From assembly GCA_963693085.1 (NCBI GenBank), contig OY856410.1, positions 1,331,284,304 to 1,331,348,303 of the forward strand: DNA of 64,000 nt, in the 5' to 3' direction. A model generated the notes under the pieces. It was not told the origin of the DNA and searched no databases. It was given only the letters and a program-made list of their open reading frames with translations. Each line of letters starts with the position of its first letter. The first letter of the stretch is position 1. The position numbers were made by a program, and so were the translations under genes. Shown here piece after piece: positions 23,720 through 36,816 of the stretch. Source of the stretch: Alisma plantago-aquatica (taxonomy: Eukaryota; Streptophyta; Magnoliopsida; Alismatales; Alismataceae).

Positions 23720-26700
23720 TGTAGAGACCGTCTCGCGAAAACAAGATTAACTAATTAGGAAGTGAATTATTTGCAACGGATTACTGAAAATCACTGAAAA
23801 TTAAAACTTTTTGCAAAGAGATCCTCACATAGGAAATCTTTTCCAACAAGAACCATTGCATAACATTTACATTCTGGTTCAAACGTACATAACATGTACC
23901 ATCTCTTTTCAGAGATTACATCATCAACTGTCTTATAAACATTATATATAGACAGTATATGAATCTCGAGGCATCAAGACAAAACCTCAGATTGATTCAT
24001 AAAGCACTGACTAAAAACTCCGAGAACCTGAGAGTACAGAGACGACACATAGGACTTTCTAACTACATAACTTGACAGGCAGTATCTCCACCTGAGATAT
24101 TACTGTTGTCCTTGCTGTCACTGCTGTTGTCTATTCCCTGTAATGAGATTCTGCTTCTTTGTCCGCGTCCACCTAAAACGTTGGATCCCACGGGGGTGAG
24201 ACAATTGTAAATTGTCCCAGCGAGAGATATAACTCTCCATCAAAACATTATTATAGCAGTTTATTAAAATAAACTAAGCAGAAGGATTTATATATATATA
24301 ATTAACAGTAGGTAAATCACTTGTATGAACAAAGTGAAGTAATCTCCTTTTTCAAGGATAACGTTGCATCTACTCATGGTAGACTCATAATTCATCCATA
24401 TACTTGTAATGAATACAACCGATATGAACAACATCAATGAACAATAGATATATAATAGAAATGTAACATCAACCAATGAATTTTTGTATTCAATCCTTAA
24501 GCAAACATGCTATACGGCTGATTTCATTTTACAAACACACTTATGCCCTGAGGAGATGAGATATACCGCTCATGCTCCAACCGACCACTGCGAAGTCGAA
24601 ATCGGTACCATACAAGGTCAATGGAAGAGCTGGATTCCCATGAACTCCCACATCTCAGTCAGTGTGAGATCACATGCAGGACATCTTGTGTCTCTACTAA
24701 ATGTAGCTTTCCAGAGTATACTGGCAACTTCGCTATCAGAGTTACAGTGGTGTGCTACACTCTCTTCGCGATCGTGAGATTTCGTGTTTATCTCCACTGA
24801 TCCGGCATTAACATTATTGGGAGATGTGTACGACATCTAACCCAATCATCAAGGAGATTCGTGATACATCCATCCTGGTACATATAATGAAGGATTGAGA
24901 GATTAAAAGTACATCTCACATCAAATCCTACATTAGGACGTAAGGATATTCACGTCCATAACCCCAACATACTCAAAAGTATGCTCTCAAGGAGTTCCCT
25001 TAGGAAAACCTATTTCACCATCATTTAACTTCTAACAATGATGGATCTATGGTCAGGGCTCTACATGATATCATTATACTTGATTATTTAAGTACATTAT
25101 GGCATTCTTTTAGCATCAGTTAAGTTCTCAAACATAACTTATTACAACAATGCTATAAAGAGACATGTACTACTTTCATCAGATATTTATCAGTCTTTCA
25201 AAGACCTTGGGAACTCAATCCCTCATTTCAAAATTGGGAATTTTCATCCCTTCACATTCTCATCACCATAATCATATGGTTCTGGGTATTCAAACCCTTA
25301 ACTCATCATTGAGCATTATTACACCTTTTTCAAGTAACTATCACCTTCAGGTCATCTAACCAAGGCATTTATGATACTTGTTACACAGGCATCACACCTG
25401 GATCTTAAGGCCATGAAATATCTTATCACCTCTTTTGAGTTAACAACTTGCTCATATGACTCATAGAATCCTTACACGTTGTTACTTTTACTAAGCAACA
25501 ACAACATTAAGGCTCATAATGACAATCAACATTTATTATATAAATATCGTAGCTCAAATCTAGCTATGTTCATTATCTCATCATACTTGCATGGTTATTA
25601 GGCATGATAACAGTCATACAAGATATTCATCACATCATATGATACAATAGTAACACCATTATTCCTTTTCCAGGAATTAGGGTTTACCCTCAAACAGGGC
25701 TTATCATTCCTTTTACCCAAGGCAGGGTTAGGGTTCCCCTTTTCTCATTAATTAGGGTTTTATGATTATATAGCATTAATCCATACCTCTGGGGCATTCA
25801 AAGGGTTCATATTTAATTATTCAAGAACATTACTTTCATCATATAGCATTAATGATCATCAATTCAAGGTATGAGTTCATTTCTCATCCTCATCATGGTA
25901 TGATTATATCATACACATCATTTGGGCTTAACCCCATTCTCAAGGTACATTAATTAACACTCATCAAGTGCAACAACTCATTACATTTCATTGTAATAGT
26001 TGCATATCACACTTCATATGTTTCTTACCCAATTATATTGGATTTGGAGTACATCAAGGTATATAAACCCTGAAGTGTTGAATGTGATAACTATCATATC
26101 TTGGTATATCACTTACTCATCATATCAGATTCTCTTGAGTTAACCAACTTATCTTGTATTAAGGTATTTCCCTCTTAATACATTCCATCACTAAACTCTC
26201 ACCTTTAGCATATAATGCATAGGCCACACATTAGATTTGTCCAATTATCTTTAATGATATGGACTTATCTAATGCTAAAGACATTGCTTACAATAAGGTT
26301 GCTTATAATCAACCACAAGAAATGTCTCACCTTTATAAGGTCATTTCTTTTATCTCATCATTAGGATTTGCTTACAACCTTACTTAAAAATTAGAATTAT
26401 GATCCATTGTCATATTGCCCAGGATTAGGGCTTTATGTATAATGACTTACATTAGAGTCTCATATTCCTTCACCCTTCTTAGGGCCTCTCATCATAACAT
26501 AACATCATAACATTATGTGATGTTAGTTCTTAATCAGATTTTCTCATAGAATCACCCTCAACTAGGGTTTCACATGTATTCACCCTCAATTAGGGTTTCA
26601 CATGGATTCACCCTCAATTAAGATTTCTCATGGATTCACCCTCAATTAGGGTTTCACATGGAATCACCCTCAACTAGGGTTTCAAGTTACAAAACCCGTC

Positions 26701-27900
26701 TCCAATTGAGCTCCAAAGCTCCATGTCCACGGCGACAATGGTGGATGGAACTCCTTTCACCATTCCAAGGCTCGTCCTCAAGTTTTGAGTGAAAAGGAAT
26801 GGTTAGAATTGAAGAGGAGATCGAAATAGGAAGAAATCCATAATTTATTTTCGATTTCTACCATGGACTCAAGGTGAAATGGATCAAGAACCTTACCAAC
26901 AGGTTGAGGGTCGTCCTCCTAATCCTCCAAGCTCCCTTGGTCATTTCCCAAGCAAGGAGAAGAAGTGGGGTCGAAAAAGCCTTCCATTTGGCTTGTAAAG
27001 GGTCTTTTTATAAGAAATTCAAGGAGAGAGAAAGTTCCTTATAAAAATTCATTTACTCCCAAAAATGTGGCCGCCTCTTACCCCTTATCTTCCTTAGGGA
27101 CGAGGCTATATTTTTTTCCTTTTATCCCTCTCAATTATCCATGATTTAAAGAAAAGCAAATTAAGCACCTTAAATCATATTATATTAATATCCATATGTG
27201 AGTGGATATTTCTTTTTCTTATAAAATTGTGTGTGAGTTATCCACTCCGTTGGATATTTTCATGGTCCTTGCAAAGCTCAAGGACGTCACACATACATCT
27301 GAATCCAACCATTTTAATTTTGGTTGAAGTCCCTTTCATTAATACATTTATTTTTTCCCTAAATAAAATTACGGTTTCAATTAGGATTAAATCTTGATTA
27401 TTTTAATATCAAGATTCTGTCTCCTCCAACTTAATTCAAATGAGGCGCCCCTCTCATTTTATTTGCTCTAAATGATGCCAAGAAACATTAGGGACCTTAT
27501 TGAAGTGGTAATTTATATATTGCACCCTAGGTTTTGGGTAAATTGCACATTACACCAAAACTAGGTTTTCATGCAAATACATTGCTTTATCAGCTCTTTC
27601 TTGGTATTCAGGCTTCCATAAGCCACACCTCAGCATCATCTTCACTCTCATGATTCTTCAACAAATGAGTAACATATTATCATGCACAATTTTCACTTAA
27701 ACCCCTCAACTTGGGTATTTTGCACATTAGTCCAAAACAAACAAAACATTGATTTCAACAATGTTCAAAAAGGACTAGAATTGCAACATTAGTTCCTCTT
27801 GAGGCCTAATTACTTTTCATAATATGAGATTAAGCATTTAATCACATTTCTTAATCACAACACCTAGGGTTAAAGTATAACCCAGGTCAGGGTTGTTACA
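23720..27900 (-). mobile_element. 3' LTR of family B element
   Basis: Minus strand: TGTAACAACC at 27,900 to GGTCTCTACA at 23,720. It is collinear with 29,831-34,055. It contains a TATA-like CTTATAAAAAG near 27,004-27,014 and a 28 bp repeat array at 26,553-26,689. Short frames such as 24,484-24,777 also occur in the other LTR, but this reflects shared sequence. No known domain is seen. Confidence 0.92.
26553..26689. repeat. 28-bp tandem repeat, 5 copies, in family B 3' LTR
   Basis: CACCCTCAATTAGGGTTTCA repeats exactly every 28 bp (26,553, 26,581, 26,609, 26,637, 26,665) with a few substitutions. Each unit contains TTAGGGTTT. The same five-unit array is in the 5' LTR. Confidence 0.9.
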
Positions 27901-29830
27901 AATTATAAACCCCTAACAAGGATTTCATCCTCGAATTCCAGATAAAGGAAGATAGGTGTATTTTATTCTTCATACTATCTAGTCTTCACATAACATCTCC
28001 TTATTATGGAGACACCATAAAACTTTGATCAGCACAAAGTGTTTCCATACAAGATTCTCATAGAATCAACACACAATGCACATGCTCCATTGTTCCTCAT
28101 CATTGACTATAGAGTCAACTTTGTGTCAAACAACACTTTTCTTGTTCAGAGAAACATCATACATTCTTTATTAATATCATGTTTATGAAGAGCATAAACC
28201 CCTAACATATGATGTTCATATTGTTTTATATATCCAGACTAATTTCACAGTTGACCACCCCAGGTAGACAACCTAACCCATCTGATAACTCTCAGATACC
28301 AAAATATTTCACCTTGGTATCTATCATATGTGTTGGAAACACATCATATATATCTCTTCCTTTCATCTTGGAACATTAATTGTTTCATAAGTCCTCATAT
28401 TGGGACCAAAGTCCGAGATAACTGATACTTTTCTAAGTATCCATTACATGAACTCCTTTATCTTATGCACATCAGGTATCCTAAGACCCACTTTATTGCC
28501 ATGTCCCAGAAGGGAAAGAAAACAAGGATTCATATTCCTCTTATTAATTCATGTATTTTCAACTATTCTTGAACCATTTACTCTTTATCTCATCCTAGGT
28601 TCCTTGCCTTTAGCATTGGAATTTGTAAGGATGATTACATGTCATTATCCCTTTCTTTATTATTATCTAGCATGTTTATGATCATCTCATGATCACATCA
28701 CATTTCCCATTTCCTCATTATGGGAAAGATCTTTATTATGCTGGAAGCATTATTGAACAGGGTCCATCTCCCGCATTCTTATTCTTGTCTTCTGAGGGGT
28801 ACATTTTTAGTTCCTCATACAACATGCTCATCTGAGATTATCTCAAGCTTCTGTTTCTTATGCATGGGATATGACACATTTATTCATTCCATATTTTTTA
28901 TTTCATGATACTCATTAGATTGTCTCAGAATGACTGCTTGATCAGAGCAATCAAAAAGACAACAATCTAAGAGATTCCATACCCACTTTATCATAAATAG
29001 TTGTATACCTGGCCAGGGTATATAAATACTGAGATTAAGTGGTATGCACTTTGTATACTATCATATACCTCCTTTTCATATTATCACAAGCATAAGACTT
29101 ATCATCCCTAAATTTCATTCAGGCACCTCTTTTGTACCTCATCATTTCTCAAGGAGGTAAGAACAACATAAAACATTTGTAATGTTTTACTATGCAAAAC
29201 ATAAGTCCTCATAGGACTAATCAAGGAAAGTTCAATCATTTCCTTTCTCAGTTAATCCAGGAATTCATAAATTAACATATTTGCATGACATTATCTTGTC
29301 TCACTTGTCATAATTCATGAATTATTCACTGCCTCAGGCTAACTCTGCCTTAAAGGTTGATTCAACATGCTATTGTTGAGCATAGACTCAATTTTAGTCC
29401 AAAAATTCATCATTTCCTTTTGCTTCAACCTGCTGATGCTAATTACAAATCATGTTGATATCTATAACATCATCATTGGGACTGGTAAACTAGGTTACAC
29501 TGCCAAAACTTGATCCACTATATACATTATTGTTGCCCTAAGTTCTCCAACAGTAATACTTAAAGAAGGATTTTCTTATTATAGTTGGATCAGCTAGGGG
29601 ATTCTAAGGCAATTATCTCTCTCTTGCCTGTTCCCATGCACCTCTTCTTGGTAAAACATTGTTGCTCTCAGCAGCAATCTCCTCATGTGAACCAATCATC
29701 CTTAAGTTCTTCTTCTCTTATACGAGCAGAAGACACTATCAGATACACTGGATGACACCAGAACAAACTCTACTACCTTAGTCTTATGTCTCTGTAGACT
29801 CAACAAACCTAGAGCTCTGATACCACTAAT
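27901..29830 (-). pseudogene. Internal region of family B: short gag/pol deletion remnant
   Basis: 1.93 kb, minus orientation. The end next to the 3' LTR (about 27,935-28,120) reads IKVLWCLHNKEMLCED. It resembles the VKVLWRNH..EEATWE end of plant gypsy pol and is preceded by RILY, like the RILDRK motif. The primer-site end (about 29,600-29,780) has a partly open gag-like frame with no diagnostic motif. Most of pol is absent, so this is a deletion derivative. Plus-strand frames 28,400-28,681 and 28,720-28,908 are not recognised and are probably antisense chance frames. Confidence 0.55.
29814..29825 (-). other. Primer-binding site of family B element
   Basis: Minus-strand TGGTATCAGAGC, five bases inside the LTR end (GGTCACCACA). 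It is complementary to initiator Met-tRNA and shows that the LTR at 29,831-34,055 is the 5' LTR. Confidence 0.9.
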
Positions 29831-30395
29831 TGTGGTGACCGTCTCGCGAAAACAGGATTAACTAATGCAGAAGCGAATTATTTGCAGCGGATTACTAAAA
29901 ATCACTGAAAATTAAAACTTTTATCAAAGAGATCCTCACATAGGAAATCTTTTCCAACAAGAACCATTGCATAACATTTACATTCTGGTTCAAACATACA
30001 TAACTTGTACCATCTCTTTTTAGAGATTACATCATCAACTTTCTTATAAACATTATATACAGACAGTATATGAATCTCGAGGCATCAAGCCAAAACCTCA
30101 GATTGATTCATGAAACACTGACTAAAAACTCCGAGGACCTGAGAGTACAGAGACGACACATAGGACTTTTTAAATACATAATTGACTGGAAATATCTCCA
30201 CCTGAGATATTACTGTTGTCCTTGCTGTCATTGCTGCTGTCTATTCCCTGTAATGAGATTCTGCTTCTTTGTCCGCATCCACCAAAAAAGTTGGATCCCA
30301 CAGGGGTGAGACAATTGTAAATTGTCCCAGCGGGAGATATAACTCTCCGCCAAAACATTGTTATAGCAGTTTATTAAAATAAACTAAGCAGAAGG

Positions 30396-30398
<3 letters not shown>

Positions 30399-30438
<40 letters not shown>
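30399..30438. repeat. (TA)n microsatellite
   Basis: About 20 TA units in the 5' LTR of family B. The same site in the 3' LTR (24,290) has only about five. It accounts for much of the 44 bp length difference between the LTRs. Confidence 0.95.
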
Positions 30439-30443
<5 letters not shown>

Positions 30444-32707
30444 CAACAAGTAAATCACTTGTATGAACAAAGTGAAGTAATCTCCTTTTTCAAGGATAAC
30501 GTTGCATCTACTCATGGTAGACTCATAATTCATCCATATATTTGTAATGAATACAACCGATATGAACAACATCAATGAACTACAGATATATAATAGAAAT
30601 GTAACATCAACCAATGAATTTCTATATTCAATCCTTAAGCAAACATGCTATACGGCTGATTTCATTTTACAAACACACTTATGCCCTGAGGAGATGAGAT
30701 ATACCGCTCATGCTCCAACCGACCACTGCGAAGTCAAAATCGGTACCATACAAGGTCAATGGAAGAGCCAGATTCCCAGGACCTCCCACATCTCGGTCAG
30801 TGCGAGATCACATGCAGGACATCTTGTGTCTCTACTAAATATAGCTTTCCAGAGTATACTGGCAACTTCACTATCAGAGTTACAGTTGTGTGCTGCACTC
30901 TCTTTGCGATTGTGAGATTTCATGTTTATCTCCACCGATCCGGTATTAACATTATTGGGAGATGTGTACGACATCTAACCCAATCATCGTGAGATTCATG
31001 ATACATCCATCCCGGTACATATAATGAAGGATTGAGAGATTAAAAGAACATTTCACATCAAATCCTACATTAGGACGTAAGGATATTCACGTCCATAACC
31101 CCAACATACTCAAAAGTATGCTCTCTAGGAGTTCCCTTAGGAAAACCTGTTTCACCATCATTTAACTTCTGACAATGATGGATCTATGGTCAGGGCTCTA
31201 CATGATATCATTATACTTGATTGTTTGAGTACATTATGGCATTCTTTTAGCATCAGTCAAGTTCTCAAACATACCTTATTACAACAATGCTATAAAGAGA
31301 CATGTACTACTTTCATCAGATATTTAACAGTCTTTCAAAGACCTTGGCAGCTCAGTCCCTCATTTCAAAACTAAGAATTCTCATCCCTTCACATTCTCAT
31401 CACCATAATCATATGGTTCTGGGTATTCAAACCCTTAACTCGTCATTGAGCATTATTACACCTTTTTCAAGTAACTATCACCTTCAGGTCATCTGACCAA
31501 GGCATTCATGATACTTGTTACACAAGCATCACACCTGGCTCTCAAGGCCATGAAATATCTTGTTACCTCTTTCTAGGCAACAACTTGCTCATATGAGTCA
31601 TGGAATCCTTACACGTTGTTACTTTTACTAAGCAACAACAACATTAAGGCTCATAATGCCAATCAACATTTATTATATAAATGTCGTAGCTCAAATCTAG
31701 CTATGTTCATTATCTCATCATACCTGCATGGTTATTAGGCATGATAAGAGTCATACAAGATATCCATCACATCATATGATACAATAGTAACACCATTATT
31801 CCTATTCCAGGAATTAGGGTCTACCATCAAACAGGGCTTATCATTCCCTTTACCCAAGTCAGGGTTAGGGTTCCCCTTTTCTCATTAATAAGGGTTTCAT
31901 GATTATATAATCTATCCAACACTTAATTCATTAATCCATACCTCTGGGGCATTCAAAGGTATCATATTTGATTATTCAAGAACATTACTTTCAACATATA
32001 GCATCAATGATCATCAATTCAAGGTATGAATTCATTTCTCATCCTCATCATGGTATGATTATATCATACACATCATTTGGGCCTAACCCCATTCTCAAGG
32101 TACATTAATTAACACTCATCAAGTGAAACAACTCATTACATTTCATTGTAATAGTTCCATATCACACTTCATATGTTTCTTACACAATTATATTGGATTT
32201 GGAGTACATCAAGGTATATAAACCCCAAAGTGCTGAATGTGATAACTATCATATCTTGATATATCACTTACTCATCATATTAGATTCTCTTGAGTTAACC
32301 AACTTATCTTGTATTAAGGTATTTCCCTCTTAATACATTCCATCACTAAATTCTCACCTTTAGCATATAATGCATAGGCCACACATTAGAATTGTCCAAT
32401 TATCTTTAATGATATGGACTTATCTAATGTTAAAGACATTATTTACAATAAGGTTGCTTATAATCAACCACATGAAATGTTTCACCTTTATAAGGTCATT
32501 TCTTTTATCTCATCATTAGGATTTCCTTGCATCCTTATTTAAAAATTAGAATTATGATCCATTGTCATATTGCCCAGGATTAGGGCTTTATGTACAATGA
32601 CTTACATTAGAGTCTCATATTCCTTCACCCTTCTTAGGGCCTCTCATCACAACATAACATCAGAACATTATGTGATGTTAGTTCTTAATCAGGGTTTCTC
32701 ATAGAAT

Positions 32708-32844
32708 CACCCTCAACTAGGGTTTCACATGGATTCACCCTTAATTAGGGTTTCACATGGATTCATCCTCAATTAGGGTTTCTCATGGATTCACCCTTAA
32801 TTAGGGTTTCACATGGAATCATCTGCAACTAGGGTTTCAAGTTA
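32708..32844. repeat. 28-bp tandem repeat, 5 copies, in family B 5' LTR
   Basis: Same array as 26,553-26,689, with unit starts at 32,708, 32,736, 32,764, 32,792 and 32,820. Equal copy number in both LTRs shows that the array predates insertion. Confidence 0.9.
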
Positions 32845-33159
32845 TAAAACCCGCCTTGAATTGAACTCCAAAGCTCCATGTCCATGGAAACAATGGTTGA
32901 TGCAACTCCTTTCACCATTCCAAGGCTCATCCTCAAGGTTTGAGTGAAAAGGAATGGTTAGAATTGAAGAGGAGATCGAAATAGGAAGAAATCCATAATT
33001 TATTTTTGATTTCCACCATGGAATCAAGGTGAAATGGATCAAGAACCTTACCAACAGGTTGGGGGTCGTCCTCCTGATCCTCCCAAGCTCCCTTGGTCGT
33101 TTCCCAAGCAAGGAGAAGAAGTGGGGTCGAAAAAGCCTTCCATTTGGCTTGTAAAGGGT

Positions 33160-33169
33160 CTTTTATAAG
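33160..33169 (-). promoter_or_regulatory. TATA box of family B LTR
   Basis: Minus-strand CTTATAAAAG about 890 bp into the LTR, followed by ACCCTTTACAAG and a CT-rich stretch. It is the likely element promoter by position. Confidence 0.5.
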
Positions 33170-34055
33170 AAATTCGAGGAGAGAGAAAGTTCCTTATAAA
33201 AATTCATTTAATCCCAAAACTGTAGCCGCCTCCTACCCCTTATCTTCCTCATGGACAATTCTATCTTGTTTGCCTTTTATCCCTCTCAATTATCCATGAT
33301 TTAAAGAAAAGCAAATTAAGCACCTTAAATCATATTATATTAATATCCATATGTGAGTGGATATTTCTTTTTCTTATAAAATTGTGTGTGAGTTATCCAC
33401 TCCCTTGGATATTTTCGTGGTCCTTGAAAATCTCAAGGACGTCACACATACATATGAATCCAACCATTTTAATTTTGGTTGAAGTCCCTTTCATTAATAC
33501 ATTTATTTTTGCCCTAAATCAAATTAGGGTTTCAATTAGGATTAAATCTTGATTATTTTAATATCAAGATTCTCTCTCCTCCAACTTAATTCAAATGAGG
33601 CTCCCTTCTCATTTTATTTGCTCTAAATGATGCCAAGAAACATTAGGGACCTTATTGAAGTGGTAATTTATATATTGCACACTAGGTTTTGGGTAAATTG
33701 CACATTACACCAAAACTGGGTTTTCATGCACATACATTGCTTTATTAGCTCTTTCTTGGTATTCAGTCTTCCATAAGCCACACCTCAGCATCATCTTCAC
33801 TCTCATGATGATTCAACACATGAGGAACATATTATCATGCACAATTTGCACTTAAACCCCTCAACTTGGGTATTTTGCACATTAGTCCAAAACAAACAAA
33901 ACATTGATTTCAACAATGTTCAAAAAGGACTAGAATTGCAACATAAGTTCCTCTTCCGTCCTAATTACTTTTCATAATATGATATTAAGCATTTTATCAC
34001 ATTTCTTAATCACAACACCTAGGGTTAAAGTATAACCCAGGTCATGTTTGTTACA

Positions 34056-34060
34056 ACAAA
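34056..34060 (+). repeat. Target-site duplication ACAAA (right) of family B element
   Basis: ACAAA directly after the LTR end GTTTGTTACA. It matches 23,715-23,719. Confidence 0.85.
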
Positions 34061-35922
34061 CATCATGATATCAAAGTTACTTCCATGGAAAACTGGTCTC
34101 GATCCTACTTGGGTCACCACACAATCCTTGGTCATCTCCTCTAGGTCTATAGGGTGCCGACACTTTTGGGGTCATCCCTTTTCCCTTATGCATCCAGAGA
34201 GTGCCCTACTCATCTGCCCTTTGGTTCCCATGAGTTCATGAAGGTGATCAATCTCCTAACCCATGGCCCTCGGACAATGATAGTTGTTACCTCCCGACCC
34301 TATGGTCATGTGCAACTAGGGAATAAGGAAACTCCTTCTTCCATCGGTCTTATCCATACCTGACCCTAGGATAGACTTAGTATTATATCATAGTGCATGT
34401 TCAACTTAGAACCTTACCCAAAACCCTTCATCATCTCTCTCTACATTCTTGGGTTGTCTTTCATCCTTTCTCAAGAATCATGGCGACCTGCCTACCTTGG
34501 TCAGGCCCCATACTGGTTACCCCCATGGTAACACCTCCACATGCACATAGAGATGGTTATCTATGGGTCTATAGGTTCATTCTCATGCCATGTACTCTTC
34601 ACTTAGCTTCTCAAGATCCTATGAAACCTCAAATAAACTGGTATACACCCTACAAAAGGGTCCCTCTCCCAGGATGGGAGGAAACTATACCTTGATAACA
34701 ATAGTAAAAAATGTCCTTATGTTTAGGGTATACATCCACATGAGCATGCTTAGCCCTATCAAGCTACTAAGGCACAAGCAGACACCTACGAAACCATGCT
34801 AGGTTATACTTGTTTTTATCCTTATCATTAGACCAACTTAGTTGTGAGGGGTTCATCAAACATACCCTTAACGTAAGTAATTTCCTTTACCTCTACACAT
34901 GAGGACTACCATGCTCGAAACTATAGAGACTCAAATCCCATCATGATCATCGGATACACTACTTCCCCTCATAGTCCTAGGAACCCTAGGTTCACCTTTG
35001 GGTGTCCGACTGCATGCTCAATTTCTTAACCACGAATCAAGCATGTCCAAGGTATGTCATGTACTTCCATGATCCTTCTACTCGAGCAACACATCAGGGT
35101 CGAGTCCTCTTCCAGGACAACCAACTAGGTATAAAGCTTCACAAATGGTTACTTAAACCTCCTCATGGTCTAAAGCACTCTTTATCTCTTCCAGTAGGTA
35201 ATCACTTATACCATAGGTACTAGAAGCATCATCCTCTCTCTAGGGTTTGGTTCCTCTAAAGGCAACCAAGATATCATCAGCCTCCAGGGATCAAGCATAA
35301 GGCAACCACTATCATCCACGTAGGTCGCATCATCCTCAACTCCCCACTATTCCTCAAGTTTCGGGGTTTTAGGCTTCCAACCTCTTTGTTGGGGTCCTGC
35401 TTTCTCTCTCTAGATCTAACTCCACATCCAGCCTCACTACATGAAGTTGGATCAAGCTTACCAACATATCACTACCTGGGTGAATCCTTTGCTCAACTCA
35501 TGTTTGGCTCAAGATTATACCTTAGCTCTTTATTTTTATCCCATAAGACATCCATCATGATTCCTTGGACAGGGTTTCATCCCACTGTCAGCACTACTGA
35601 CATACTCTGGGTGCAAGCTATACCCTACTTGCACAAGCCCATAGGTTTCTATAGGTTCTTGTCTAACTTCATCCATGAAGGAGCTATCCTTTGCTCAAAC
35701 ATGCTCGACCCTTCCCAGGGTTGGGTTGCCAAAGGTGCTAGGTCATCCAACTTATTCCGACTAGCGGTGTGGAGGAAAATATTGCCAGCCCCCGATCATG
35801 ATCCTTTTCTAGACACCCCTGTCTTTTGGATAATCCTCTAATAACTCCCTTGGGTTCTACATAATTTGTAAAATTTAATAATTATTAAGGATTAAGTGAG
35901 GAACCTATGCTCTGATACCAAT
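34061..35922 (-). pseudogene. Decayed gag and pol 5' part of gypsy copy 3
   Basis: The primer-site half of the internal region, collinear with about 2,790-5,137 of copy 1 and with 61,096-62,235 of copy 4. It should hold the leader, gag, protease and RT. Stops are frequent, and no RT catalytic motif could be read with confidence. Identity rests on collinearity and on the pol end found beyond the nested insertion. Plus-strand frames such as 35,386-35,841 (151 codons) are antisense shadows. Confidence 0.6.
35909..35920 (-). other. Primer-binding site of gypsy copy 3
   Basis: Minus-strand TGGTATCAGAGC, two bases inside the LTR end GTCATTACA. It is complementary to initiator Met-tRNA. Confidence 0.9.
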
Positions 35923-36744
35923 TGTAATGACGCTGCCTCCCGGTAACCCCCAATTAAGGGAGACCCGAAGGTCATAGTCATTATTCAATTAACAGGATCA
36001 AAGGTTCGACAAATTATCAATAATAATTATGAAATTCTACTAACTAACTGGAATTTGGTATAAAATTAAAACTGTACTTACCTTTGAAAACTTTGGAAAT
36101 CTATCTATCCATAGCTTAAATTATTCTATCTAATCCTCCTTGCGCTTTATTTCTTATTTCCACAATGTGTCACTTTACTATTTGTTCTTTCAATTTTTGT
36201 TCCTAAAACGCCGACAAACAAAACGTCAGTAAGTATATCGAAATATACTGGTATTTGGGAACAACCAAAAATTTGAACATAAGGATAACAATCTAATTGT
36301 CACAATAAAGTTAATTAACAAGCCAAATTACACTTTTCAGTATGACATTCTCCATCGATTTTTCCCTGCATACCCACCTTAGGGTTTCCTTTGCCAATGA
36401 CTTAAGGACACCTTCTCAATCCCGAGCATGGTGCCTGGGGGTCACCACTCATGGTAACCACTAGTCATGCAATATCATAGGCCACCTTCTCATTCCTGAG
36501 CTTGGTGCCTGGGGTCACCACTCAAGGTGTCCATTGGTCTACCCATCTGGGCCTGCCCTTTGGCATCATCCATCAGGGTGGCATGTAAGTGCGAGAATCC
36601 ATACTTCTGGTATTAATGTGATAATCATAGTTACTTTATAGTTTGCAAGTATGATCATCCAAACTGATAATTTGCATTCAATGCGATTAACCATCCAGAT
36701 TATCCTCGGGAAACTAAGGAGGTTATTCATAATTAACTACATAC

Positions 36745-36816
36745 CTGATCTGACGATTTGAACAGAAATATCCATGCAAATAAGAATCCAACTAAGCAAG
36801 CATTTTCAACAAGATC
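36745..36816 (-). other. Splice-flanked 72-bp segment, 5' LTR of gypsy copy 3
   Basis: Minus strand: GTTATTTCAG before 36,816 and CAG|GTATGTAGTT after 36,745, about 0.8 kb before the LTR end. In the 5' LTR of a transcribed element this lies in the leader RNA, the place where splicing could matter. It encodes a hydrophobic 24-residue stretch. Confidence 0.45.

Larger units (their letters stand above)
23720..34055 (-). mobile_element. Non-autonomous Ty3/gypsy element, family B, with 4.2-kb LTRs
   Basis: A 10.3 kb minus-strand element with two long LTRs (4,181 and 4,225 bp), a primer-binding site and a 5-bp target duplication (ACAAA). It is inserted in the pol region of gypsy copy 3. Only 1.93 kb lies between the LTRs, far too short for gag-pol. 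The LTR pair is highly similar by eye, with differences concentrated in a (TA)n tract, so it is probably the youngest large insertion in this nest. It would have depended on another element's proteins. Confidence 0.92.
29831..34055 (-). mobile_element. 5' LTR of family B element
   Basis: Minus strand: TGTAACAAAC at 34,055 to GGTCACCACA at 29,831. Collinear with 23,720-27,900. It carries a (TA)n tract that is much shorter in the partner LTR, the 28 bp repeat array at 32,708-32,844 and a TATA box at 33,160-33,169. No protein-coding content is recognised. Confidence 0.92.

Noticed and set aside
26553..26689. CRISPR-like regularly spaced repeat
   Set aside because: Units are directly tandem with no spacers, inside a plant LTR.
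23720..34055. Two 4.2-kb direct repeats as a segmental duplication
   Set aside because: A primer-binding site, TG/CA ends and a 5-bp target duplication show that they are the LTRs of one retrotransposon.
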